A DNA stretch of 64,000 bases, from positions 1,364,001 through 1,428,000 of the forward strand of contig NC_035795.1 of the NCBI RefSeq assembly GCF_001653235.2, given 5' to 3'. The DNA is from Pochonia chlamydosporia 170. Taxonomy: Eukaryota > Ascomycota > Sordariomycetes > Hypocreales > Clavicipitaceae. Shown here piece by piece: positions 1-9,050 of the stretch (the stretch's first letter is position 1; every line of letters starts with the position of its first letter). The translations under genes and the position numbers were made by a program. Below the pieces are notes generated by a model that was not told where the DNA came from, searched no databases, and worked only from the letters and a program-made list of their open reading frames with translations.

Positions 1-573
1 ATCTTCCTGGATACAATATTTGTTCGTTGGCACCCAGAAAGGCGGTACTATAACCTACTTAATCGTAGACCTTAGCCTCTCACTGGAGTATTGCGTGTAT
101 TTATTTAATGTGTTTCTTTTTATATCGTTGTATTTCTATTTGTAGAGATTTAACAAAGCGACATGGTCATGCTGAAGCGAGGTCAAACAGTTGCCAAATT
201 TTATCCAAATCAATACCAAACGCCTGACCAGGTGATATCAACTCTCTTTGGTACCCCAATAGAACTTTCCAATTCTTTTCAATGTCGTGGATCTAGCCTT
301 GGCACACGAACTATTTCGCCCGTGTCCCATGTCAGGGCAAACCGTCAACCTGCTCATCTAAAGGTGGTTTATAATACAGCGCCGCGAAGTTTGCCGAACA
401 TTGTGGTAATCAAGCTTTGATGGAGGAAGTACTCGCTCCCTCCTAAGGTCCAGATGTCAACTTGGAAGGCTCAGCTGGGCTGACTGACTCAGCGTTGGCC
501 GCATGCAAGGCAACCTGCAACTTCACGTGCGAGTTGATCAGCCTCATCTTGACGTTGCAACCCTCCGTCCACG
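1..573. other. intergenic, no gene seen
   Basis: Left edge of the window up to the start codon of the metallophosphoesterase gene. The short open frames here have no recognisable domain and no convincing start context. The last ~100 bp are probably the 5' leader and promoter of the downstream gene. Confidence 0.5.
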
Positions 574-1410
574 ATGGCACCTACGGCTTTCCAAATCGTC
601 TCCGATCTGCATCTCGAGACGCATGGCTCTTACAACTATCCCCTGAAACAGACGGCTCCAAACCTCGCCCTTCTCGGCGACATTGGACACGTCGCTGACA
701 CTGGTCTCTTCTCCTTCCTCGAGAAGCAGCTGCATCGCTACTGGAACGTCTTTTTCGTGCTTGGCAATCATGAGCCTTCCCACGGCAGCTGGCCGGCCGC
801 CAAACAAGCGGTGCGTGATTTTGCCGATCGAATGCAGCGGCTTCGTTCTCAGTCGACGATAGGCAGATTCATATTCCTCGATCAGACGAGACATGACATG
901 GATAACGGTCTCACCATCTTGGGCTGCACGCTGTTTTCGAAAGTCTCCAAAGAACAGGCTGCTGCTGTATCAAGTCGATTTGTCGACTTTAAACACATCC
1001 AGAATTGGACAGTCGATGCCCATGTTGACGCCCATGTTTCTGATCTGAAGTGGTTGAATCGACAGGTGTTGGAAATTTCTGCCCTCCAACCTCACAGGCA
1101 GATCGTCATCTTCACACACTACAGTCCGACTCTGGATGAAAGAGCCGTGGAAGAGAAGCACGCGGACAGCCCCGTCACATCCGGCTTCGCGACCGATCTG
1201 AGTGGTGAAGACTGCTGGAAGAGTAGGTCAGTGACCATGTGGGCTTTTGGACATACACATTACAGCTGCGACTTTACAGATGATCTTGGGAAGAGGGCTG
1301 TGGCGAATCAGAAAGGTTATGCGTACGACGTTGAAGAAGAATTCGACATGACCAAGACTTTTGTTGTTGGAACTGCCATCACACCGGGCGTAACTAACAG
1401 CTTAGTCTGA
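574..1410 (+). CDS. calcineurin-like metallophosphoesterase
   Basis: Intronless frame of 278 aa, start codon in the context ACG-ATG-GC. The calcineurin-like phosphoesterase signature is visible in order: SDLHLE near residue 10, LLGDIG near 34, GNHE near 64, FTHYSP near 185 and a late GHTHY near 228. These Asp/His/Asn residues bind the two metal ions of the active site, so hydrolysis of a phosphoester is expected. The substrate cannot be told from sequence. There is no signal peptide or membrane segment, so a cytosolic enzyme is likely. Length and single-domain build match the small fungal Ser/Thr-phosphatase-like family. The 3' end abuts a degenerate region containing a RIP-like repeat. Confidence 0.85.
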   Translation: MAPTAFQIVSDLHLETHGSYNYPLKQTAPNLALLGDIGHVADTGLFSFLEKQLHRYWNVFFVLGNHEPSHGSWPAAKQAVRDFADRMQRLRSQSTIGRFIFLDQTRHDMDNGLTILGCTLFSKVSKEQAAAVSSRFVDFKHIQNWTVDAHVDAHVSDLKWLNRQVLEISALQPHRQIVIFTHYSPTLDERAVEEKHADSPVTSGFATDLSGEDCWKSRSVTMWAFGHTHYSCDFTDDLGKRAVANQKGYAYDVEEEFDMTKTFVVGTAITPGVTNSLV

Positions 1411-1437
1411 GTGGGCTTGCAAGGCCAAAACACCCAT

Positions 1438-1720
1438 TGATGTCGACGGCATATGCTACATACCCTTGCCATCACCGTTCCTGGCGGACAACAAGCCGAA
1501 CCAGAACCAACCACCCCATGGCCAGCCTCGAATATCTCGACATTCCGAATCACGAAATCACCCAGGTCAAAAGTCAAATTACTCCCTTGAGCATTCACAT
1601 ACGACCACAGCCGCTAGCAGAACTCAGGATCCCGTCTGATCTCCCACGAGAATCTAGCGAGCGCCGGATTAGTAGTTGGGTCGGTGACGACCAGCGAATA
1701 CCTGGTGTTGTATGTTTTTT
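1438..1720 (-). pseudogene. fragment of an unrecognised coding sequence, stop-interrupted
   Basis: On the minus strand from about 1712 to 1438 one frame reads as protein-like sequence (for example RLWSYVNAQGSNLTFDLGD, then DFVIRNVEIFEAGHG), but it is broken by TAG where the neighbouring copy of the same block (1789-1913) has TGG, Trp. The TGG to TAG change is a G-to-A transition and fits RIP-type mutation. No start codon, promoter or family assignment could be made. It is best read as the remains of a gene or mobile element; I do not recognise the parent protein. Confidence 0.5.
1596..1720. repeat. direct repeat, copy A (125 bp)
   Basis: Aligns without gaps to 1789-1913. By hand count the two copies differ at 9 of 125 positions, and all 9 are transitions (C/T or G/A). 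Most fit CpA to TpA on one strand or the other. This is the pattern left by repeat-induced point mutation, with mutated bases in both copies. Confidence 0.85.
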
Positions 1721-1788
1721 TGCCATTTTTTGACTCCATAGTTACCCGGATACGAAGATTTATGGGGCCCATTTGCCACCCCATCTAC

Positions 1789-1913
1789 CACATACGACCA
1801 CAGCCGCCAGCAGAGCTCAGGATCCCGTCCGATCTCCCACGAGAATCTGGCGAGCGCTAGATTAGTAGTTAGGTCGGTGACGACTAGCGAATACCTAGTG
1901 TTGTATGTTTTTT
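1789..1913. repeat. direct repeat, copy B (125 bp)
   Basis: Second copy of the 125-bp block, separated from copy A by a 68-bp spacer. On the minus strand it keeps an open frame (LCWRLWSYV) where copy A has a stop codon. Both copies begin with the same CACATACGACCACAGCCGC. Confidence 0.85.
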
Positions 1914-2402
1914 GGCCGTGATATCTTTTTGATATACCTATATATTTTTTTGGTGGTTGAGTTGCGGTGTGGTTTGAGGACGTTGCTGATTGGTGAGGGG
2001 GCTGAGGTTGATGAGCCAATCGCCTGGCTTGCCTTTTGTCACACACTTCTATTTGGAGTAGGAGAGCAGGCTTGGCCTTGTGTGCTGTTACACAGGATTA
2101 ACTTTTGCATAGTATTGATTTTGTAGCGTGCTCCGTATAAATGGCGTGTATGAATAAATTATACGAGATAGTAACCTGAGTTGCGGTCACACCTTGGGTA
2201 GTGCAGCCACAATTGAATATGGCAAAATCACATTCTCTCAAAACACCAAATCCTGAGAGCACAGCACGTAATCTTTGCCGACCCGTCTTTATTGTACAGT
2301 CTTACAAGGTAAACACTGGACGCCGTTCTCGCTCTAACTAGTTCCCTTCCTATTCCACCTCGTCTATGCTAAGACTCCTCGTTCACGCCACGCATGCTCA
2401 TC
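1914..2402. other. intergenic, no gene seen
   Basis: Stretch between the repeat pair and the 3' end of the RPT4 gene (minus strand). It probably contains the RPT4 3' UTR. Nothing else could be supported. Confidence 0.4.
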
Positions 2403-3793
2403 TTACAACTTCTGGTACTCGAGTTTGCCTTCCAACTTCTTCGCCTCGCCCATCTTGCGAACCGCCTTGTTGAAATCATCCTGGTTGATTGAATCTCTAT
2501 AGTCCTTGATCGCAAAAAGACCCCTGTATAGCAATTAGCCAGCGTCAATTGTCAACCCAGAGCAAAAACTTACGCTTCCGTCACGACGTTTCTCAAATCA
2601 GCACCATTCAACCCATCACTCATCTTGACCACACTCTCAAAGTCAATGTCCCCGTCCAAAACAACGCTTTGTGCGTGAATCTTAAGAATCTCCAGTCGTC
2701 CGACCTCGTTTGGTAAGGGGATTTCAATCTTGCGGTCCAGACGACCAGCACGTAGCAACGCAGGATCCAGGGTATCAGGTCTGTTTGTTGCCATGATGAT
2801 CTTCGTCTTGCCCAGGTAGTCGAAACCATCCAGTTGGTTAAGGAGCTCCATCAGCGTCCGCTGGATTTCACGATCAGCACTAGTACCTTCGGAGAAACGG
2901 CGACCACCGATGGCATCAATTTCGTCCATGAAGATGATGCAGGGTTCGTGCTCCTTTGCGTAGCCAAACATTTCGCGGATAAGTCGTGCGGATTCACCAA
3001 TGTACTTGTCGACAATGGCTGATGAAACAACTGCAAATCAGGGTCAATCAGCATACCAATTCTTTCCAAGAAAAAACATCATTACGAGAGCTGGCCCGTG
3101 TATAAACATACCCTTCAAGAAATTTGTCTCCAGGCTGCTGGCCACTGCTCTTGCCAACAGGGTTTTTCCAGTTCCAGGAGGTCCGTAGAGCAAGACCCCC
3201 TTGGGGGGTTTGATGCCAACTCTCATGAAGAGCTCAGGGTTCTTGAGCGGCAGCTCAATGACTTCTCTTAGCTCTCTGATTTGGTCGTTCAACCCTCCGA
3301 TACCAGCAAAGCTGACTTGACCGGGGTCTTCTAACGACATGTTGTAGACGAGGGGGTCGACTTCGCGGGGGAGCATGCGCATGATGGTGAGGGTCGTCAT
3401 GTCGAGGGCAACGCGTGTGCCTTGCTTCAGCTTCTCCTTGTCCACCTTGGATCTACAGCCGACCACGTATCGAGGGCCAGACGACGCCTTGACAATAACT
3501 GTCGTCGTCCAAACATTAGTAAACGGCTGCCGCCAAAATCTATAGGGCTTTTGACTGTGAAGGGGGTGGTGGTTTTCTATACATCTCTCATCATCAAGCT
3601 GCTTCAAGACCTCACCAATAATTTGGCCCACACTTTGCAGCGCTTTGATGTTATCTTCGGTACGATCGAACTCCTTCTGCAAGTCTTTGATCTCTAGTCG
3701 GAGATTCTTGAGCTTCGCCTCCCATTCCCGCGACTCAATGAGCTTCTGGCGATACGAGTCGAGGGCGGCCTGGCGCTCTTCCTCTGGTGTCAT
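2403..3793 (-). CDS. RPT4: 26S proteasome regulatory ATPase Rpt4 (PSMC6 family)
   Basis: Four exons: 3793-3583, 3498-3112, 3030-2574, 2523-2403; spliced length 1176 nt, 391 aa, close to human PSMC6 (389 aa). An N-terminal coiled coil is followed by the OB-like segment and an AAA domain with Walker A GPPGTGKT, Walker B IIFMDEID, the sensor stretch [15 protein letters not shown] and the arginine-finger region RAGRLDRK. The stretch [18 protein letters not shown] points to Rpt4 rather than the other five Rpt paralogues. Role: one of six ATPases in the base of the 19S particle that unfold ubiquitinated substrates and feed them to the 20S core. The start at 3793 (MTPEEER) is the first ATG; the frame is open a little further upstream without an ATG. 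Intron 1 (3499-3582) contains TACTAAT. Confidence 0.95.
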
Positions 3794-4641
3794 GATTGCG
3801 GTGGCCAACGAGGGACGGGCGTATTCCGATGGCCGGGGGTATCGAGGAGACGCGGGGAGGGGGACGTTGGATTCGTCACACGCCTGCAGGTTTTGATGAT
3901 TCGGGATCTGCTAAACCGCGAATGTGAGGTAACGATGGTTGTCGCTGGTGATGTGGATGTGATGGTTGCACACCTTGGTCAATGGAGAGCTTACCTCACG
4001 CACTGGAGCCTTCGGCGGAGCCAGCACCAGCAACCCGCCACAGTCGGCAGAAAGTCGGAGCTAGCTTCCTTTTGAATGGAAGCAACCTAGCCTACCCTGC
4101 AACAAACCACATTTCCGCCGTTTGTTTGCATGAATGTACTACACGAATTGCAACATAATTGATAGGAAACTTGGCTGAAAGGGCAAAATAGCGTGGCATG
4201 ATTCACTCTTTACGGCATTCAGAATGTTTGGGTAAATATAGTCAAATGCCTTGTCTCCACTTCTATCGTACATGCCATCATAAGTTGACCGAGCCTAAGT
4301 GATTGCTCATCACATCTTCAGCCTCCTCTGTCATATTTCATGAGATCTTTTCACCTCTGCTACGCCCAAACGCCGCCGTAGATGTTGCGCACACCGAAAC
4401 GCACAGAGAAATCACCAGAGATGGACTTCCCTGTGTCTTGACCAACCAGACCCTGAATGCAATCGGTGCCCTGCTAAGCCAACCGTACCAAACCTAGCAG
4501 AGCCCTCAGTACCTCGGGATCCATAAACTCCTCTGCAAATTCCACATGCAAATTGTACCATGATCGGTCTATCCTTTACGCCTCGAATCACGAACCAGTC
4601 GTTCCGTCAGCAATGGCAGGTCCCAGACCGTGCGTGCTGTC
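3794..4641. other. intergenic; probable RPT4 promoter
   Basis: Lies between the RPT4 start and the PYM stop, both on the minus strand, so it should hold the RPT4 promoter and PYM 3' UTR. I found no further gene and no clear proteasome control element. Confidence 0.4.
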
Positions 4642-5259
4642 TCACTCCTTTGTTCCTTCCACCGCCTTGGACTCCCCATCCGATTTCGACTTCGGCTCAC
4701 CCTCCGAATCAAAGCCAAGAGCATCTAACTCGCGAATAAGTTCGTTTATCTTAATCACCTTGGCTATCTGCTCTGGGAGTAGTGCCTCTCCACCCTCCTT
4801 CTTATTCTTCAGCTCCTTGGCCTGTTTTAGCTTCTTCTTAAGATTACGGGCCTTCTTTTCTCGCTCAACCTCCGGATCAACCTCATCCACCTTGGGAGTC
4901 TGCGTGGTTTGTTCAGTCGTGGTTGTGTCATCGTTTTCGGTACCAGCCTTGGCCTTCTTGCGGGCTTCTCTTCGCTTTGCGTTCTTATTGCTGGCGGCGG
5001 AAGAGGCCTGCTCTGGTTTCTCCTCCTTTACGCCCGCGGCTCCGGGAATGCCTATTCTTTTTCCTCGATCGCGGAAAGCTTCTGCGGTTCGGTTCTTGTA
5101 TACTTCGACGTCCTCGGGAGGGCGGTATCCGGGGCGGATTTTGATGGCTTTCCGGGTGCTCCCATCGGCACGAACTGATTCGGGGATGTGACGCTCTCCG
5201 CTGTTTTCGTCTGTGACGATTCCAGCGTTGGTGCTGGTAGGTGTGGCTTGTGAGGGCAT
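4642..5259 (-). CDS. PYM/WIBG-like exon junction complex recycling factor
   Basis: Single exon, 205 aa. Residues ~22-50 (GERHIPESVRADGSTRKAIK, then IRPGYRPPEDVEVYKN) match the Mago-binding motif of PYM (partner of Y14 and Mago). The rest is charged and low in complexity, with basic runs and a late helical segment (LPEQIAKVIKINELIRELDALGF) typical of PYM C-termini. PYM binds the Mago-Y14 heterodimer and the 40S subunit and dismantles exon junction complexes on translated mRNA. The start is the ATG at 5259 (MPSQATP). Its presence suggests this intron-containing fungus keeps an exon junction complex. The gene is divergent from QCR9. Confidence 0.85.
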   Translation of the reverse strand: MPSQATPTSTNAGIVTDENSGERHIPESVRADGSTRKAIKIRPGYRPPEDVEVYKNRTAEAFRDRGKRIGIPGAAGVKEEKPEQASSAASNKNAKRREARKKAKAGTENDDTTTTEQTTQTPKVDEVDPEVEREKKARNLKKKLKQAKELKNKKEGGEALLPEQIAKVIKINELIRELDALGFDSEGEPKSKSDGESKAVEGTKE

Positions 5260-6119
5260 CACGAAAAGCTCGGCCGAAAGGCTCGGTTCCCAACGTGCTG
5301 CTATTCACACAATGGTGCGGCTCGTTGGCAATAGGTAAAGATGGCGAAGGTTTTGAGAGATGGACGGGCTAGCTGCAGAACACAAACGAGCTCCCGTTTG
5401 GTTACCCACGTGAAGCAGGCCGCAAAGGTGGTTGTGGTTTCTGTTGTGACAGACGCACCTGGTGGTGTGAGCAGTGCTGGTAAATGTGCGCGGGGCGCAA
5501 ATCGTCAAGTCGCATTCAAGCGTGACCCCACATGAACTTATTTATACCCGGTTGATGCCATATGCCAGAACCTCTGTTTCCCTGAGTACTCATAGTGGAA
5601 AGAATAAACATTCACAATAGGGGACAAACGAATAACGCAACATGCAGCCAAGTATTGTACGGGACTCCAATCTTTATATTCAATTAGCACATTCTTGCCA
5701 GATGAATAACGCTGCCGTTTGTGTGTATTCTGGAAACTGGTATTCAAGCACACAAATTTTTCCACAATTGAATAGACGATGCGAACCTAATAATAACTAG
5801 CATTGATACACCTCATCATTCAATAATCAAACAGACCATAGACACATATCGACTGCCAGCATAATTAATTGCCAGCCAAGCACATCGGTGATCATGGCTC
5901 TATTCTTACGCTGACCTCGGGTCTTGGTGGAGCCGCACCTTACCACAAACCGCCCAATCACAAACCAGGCAAAAGCTGCCTCAGTCCATCGCGAATTTCC
6001 CCGGCATCTTTTCGAACCACTCTCTCCAAACCTCGCACGACTTCATCCCCCGACAGCTTCACGGCCCATCACCACCCGACACCGTACACCCCAGTGCTCA
6101 ATCGCACGAAGCCGTCACA
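5260..6119. promoter_or_regulatory. divergent promoter region PYM / QCR9
   Basis: 860 bp between two start codons on opposite strands. A CCAAT box (5954-5958) lies about 160 bp upstream of QCR9; CCAAT-binding HAP complexes commonly drive respiratory genes in fungi, so it is a reasonable candidate site. No gene was seen inside. Confidence 0.4.
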
Positions 6120-6550
6120 ATGGTAAGTTTCCGCATTGACCGCGCACCGCGCCACCAACATCTCCCAGCTAATCCCTCACCCGACAGTCCTTCGCCAACT
6201 CCTTCTACAGGCAAGTCCACCGAGCCGAACGACTTCCACGAACGAAGAATTAACATGACGACCCTGTAGTGCCTTGTTCCGAAAGAACTACGCCATGCTG
6301 GCGGCTGTCTTCACTGCCGGTTTCGCCTTTGAAGTGTACGGACCTCCAGAACCACGGGATGACAGGGAATTGGCTAACCTCTCGCAGCGGCTTCAACAAC
6401 GGCGTTAACAAGTGGTGGGACAACCACAACCGCGGCGTAAGTTTCACGTGTCCATAATGGGAGGTCGTTTTGGCTAATGAGGCGATGCAGCGACAATGGA
6501 AGGATATCCGAAGCAAGTACGTCGAGGAGGGTGCCGAGGATGAGGAATAA
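6120..6550 (+). CDS. QCR9: cytochrome bc1 complex subunit 9 (Qcr9)
   Basis: Five exons: 6120-6122 (ATG alone), 6188-6210, 6270-6335, 6388-6436, 6491-6550; 201 nt, 66 aa, the same size as yeast Qcr9. The product has one membrane helix (YAMLAAVFTAGFAFEVGF), then the conserved WWDNHNRGRQWKDI segment and an acidic C-terminus. It is a small single-helix subunit of respiratory complex III in the mitochondrial inner membrane, needed for stable iron-sulfur protein assembly. The intron at 6211-6269 begins with GC rather than GT (GCAAGT...TAG); the frame across it, FYS-ALF, supports it. No continuous reading frame covers the gene, so automated annotation could easily miss it. Confidence 0.9.
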
Positions 6551-7363
6551 AGGTCGGAAAATGCAGTTGCTGGCTACGGATGGATGGGGAGAGGTTATGT
6601 TGGAGCCTCTGTGTTTCTAGACTTGTACAATTCACAAAAAGAATACATGCAGCTATCTTGGCTTGGTGCATATGATCAATAGCTTGCAGTGCAGGTATGA
6701 GTGGTTCATGAATGGAGTGCCTGCTGGTTGCGCGGTAGCCTGTGGTATTTCGGATATCAAGCGTGTCTACAGAGGAGTCTTGGCGATTGTCGGCCACAGG
6801 CATTTCCGTGGCGTTGAAGACATGACTGGTGTTGCAATACTCAGATCCATGTCTTTTCATGAACATGTGAACATGTGAGATTGATGCCCCTCCATCTTCG
6901 TACAATGCGTGCAAATACAAGGTCAATATGGAACGCGGCCAGTAGAGCAGAAGATCCCACATGCTTCTAGGTGATATCATGACTGCAGTTTATATCCCAG
7001 CCCAAGTCCATCTGACGACACTACTTTTGGCCACTAGCTCCAATGGCATATCTGTGGTCTCTGATCGATAATTGACAGCTCATAGACCGAATTCCAACAG
7101 CATATGTACACATTATATCCTCACCGTCCAGCATGTATCATCTAACCCGTAAAAACTTACCCAATGCACACGACGCCCAGAACAGAGCTACAATTTTGAC
7201 CAGTCCAGACTGCCATAGGCCGTCTATACATCTCTCTGCAGAAACCGTCATCACCGCCTGCCGGCGTCCAGACCCAAGTAACAAAGTAACCAAGTCAATT
7301 ACATCGCTAAAATAGAATATGTTCATCGTAATCCCCTATATCCTCCCGCTGCCCCCCCCCATC
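6551..7363. other. intergenic between convergent genes
   Basis: 3' flanks of QCR9 (plus) and the CUE1-like gene (minus). The open frames here lack domains and good codon usage; probably UTR and spacer. Confidence 0.4.
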
Positions 7364-8001
7364 TCACCCTTCTTGACCAGCCTTCTCCGCCGCAATCTTA
7401 GCCTCCATCTTCCGCCTCGCCGCCAAAATCATCTCATCCCGCCTCTTCTGCAACGACGCCTGGCGCTCATCCCGATTCGAACTCCAACCCTTACTCTTTG
7501 CCTCCTCGTCATGCGCTGCATCAGTAATCTTGCTCTTTAAGTTATATCGTGTTATTAGGTCCGGCTGTGAGGGCTTGTCGGCCTGTCTCGTCGCAGAAGC
7601 GGTGCTTGCTCCAGCCGGTTGGCCCGGGGGAGGAGGAGGTTGGAACGTAATAGGGGGCTAGCAAAATCTCCCATTAGCTCGTCATGTTTGCTTCAAAGCC
7701 TACGCACAAGTCACGGCCTAGGAGGACTTACAGTTTCCAGTCGTCCAGACAAGATGCGTTCCGTGGTACTCTGGATACTACCCCCGTTGCGCTGCAAATC
7801 CCACAAGATACTCCGTCTGTCCGCCTGGGGAAACATTTGCTGGATCCGCTCTACCGCCGCCTCTCGTGACCTCCGTATATCCTCTGGCGACCGAGCCGGC
7901 CGGGACGCCTGCGTTCCCGAAAAGAATAAATATCGTATTATGAGCCCCGATATGAGTAGAATGCCTGCCAGGTATGGCAGCGATATCTGTTCGTTGGCCA
8001 T
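7364..8001 (-). CDS. CUE1: Cue1-like ER-anchored CUE-domain protein
   Basis: Two exons, 8001-7732 and 7657-7364; 187 aa, near the 203 aa of yeast Cue1. Domains in order: an N-terminal membrane anchor (YLAGILLISGLIIRYLFF, residues ~10-27), a CUE domain (AAVERIQQMFPQADRRSILW, then DLQRNGGSIQSTTERIL, ~48-85), a proline-rich linker, and a basic, helical C-terminus (~155-185) resembling the E2-binding region of Cue1. In yeast Cue1 tethers the E2 Ubc7 at the ER membrane and activates it for ER-associated degradation. Intron 7658-7731 carries GCTAATG. Assignment rests on architecture; another small CUE protein is possible but less likely. Confidence 0.8.
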
Positions 8002-9050
8002 GTTTGGCTATGCGCGAAGCCCGTAGGCGGTGGGACGACTCCTTGTAGTTTGTCAAGTTCGCTTGTCCAGGTCGGCTCGAGTGGCAAACGGGGTGTTGTA
8101 TGAGTGCGAGAGATGGCCGAGTTGTGGCAACGGTGGCAGACTTGGTCAAGAGCAATGGCCAAGTAAGATGCCGCGGGCAATTCCGAGCCTTGAGGTTGAG
8201 GAGTTGATGGATCGTGGGATAGAGATGGGAAAGTGAGCGGTATACCCAGCATGTGCAAGTGAGGTAACGATGAGGTGGCCGACTTGAACTTGAACGTGGA
8301 AGGTTCCGCCTGGTGCCAACAAGAACGGAGCTCAACTTGACCTGACTCCGGTGGCACTTGCTCCGTACTTTCTTTATTTGGGTAATTGACGGCCAGGTCT
8401 CAATGGTTGTTCCGCCGTTGGGTGGTGGAACCTCGGCTAATACCTGTGCTGTCCGCCATTTGATGCCTGGCCTTTGGCTGACCGGAACTCCAGTCCACTG
8501 AGACCAACCAGACAGGCATGAACCACTGAGAGTCCAGGCACGCGACACTTGCAGCTTCAATGTTTGGGCAAAGGCAATTCAATGTTCCATCAATCATCCC
8601 AGTTGAGAACAATGCACCGTGACGAAAATGGCAAAAACTTACCCCTGTGGACTGACTACATAGGTAACTTTTCATGCCCTTGTCATTTTCAACAACATAA
8701 TGTCACATAAATCGCAAAATACTCACCTTCAATTCTTCAATCACATCTCCTCACGTCACTTTCAGTGTGTGCCGTCAAACTGACACCAATGGTCTGTGGG
8801 AAGCTTCATGTATTGCAAAGCAACAGTTGTATGCTTCACGTGCCATACCTTACGGTTAGATACCTGCCGATAATAACCTGACAATGCATTCCCAGCCCTC
8901 AGGCCACCGAACCAAGTCCATATGCCGCAAAGAACAATTGTCCCCGCCCTTGATGGCTGAACGCCGACTAATCCTAACGACCAGCCATGAAGCAAACCTC
9001 GCCTTCACCGCATAAACACACCAAACCATATCCACCTTCAGACCCCGAAA
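8002..9050. other. intergenic; probable CUE1 promoter and NOT2 3' flank
   Basis: About 1 kb between the CUE1-like start and the NOT2 stop, both genes on the minus strand. No further gene could be supported; the antisense open frames show no domain. Confidence 0.4.

Noticed and set aside
163..420. 85-codon plus-strand frame at the left edge
   Set aside because: No domain, no leader features, and composition typical of spacer.
4553..5191. 212-codon plus-strand frame rich in Ser and Phe
   Set aside because: It is antisense to the PYM gene, whose protein matches a known family; the composition mirrors its Glu/Lys codons.
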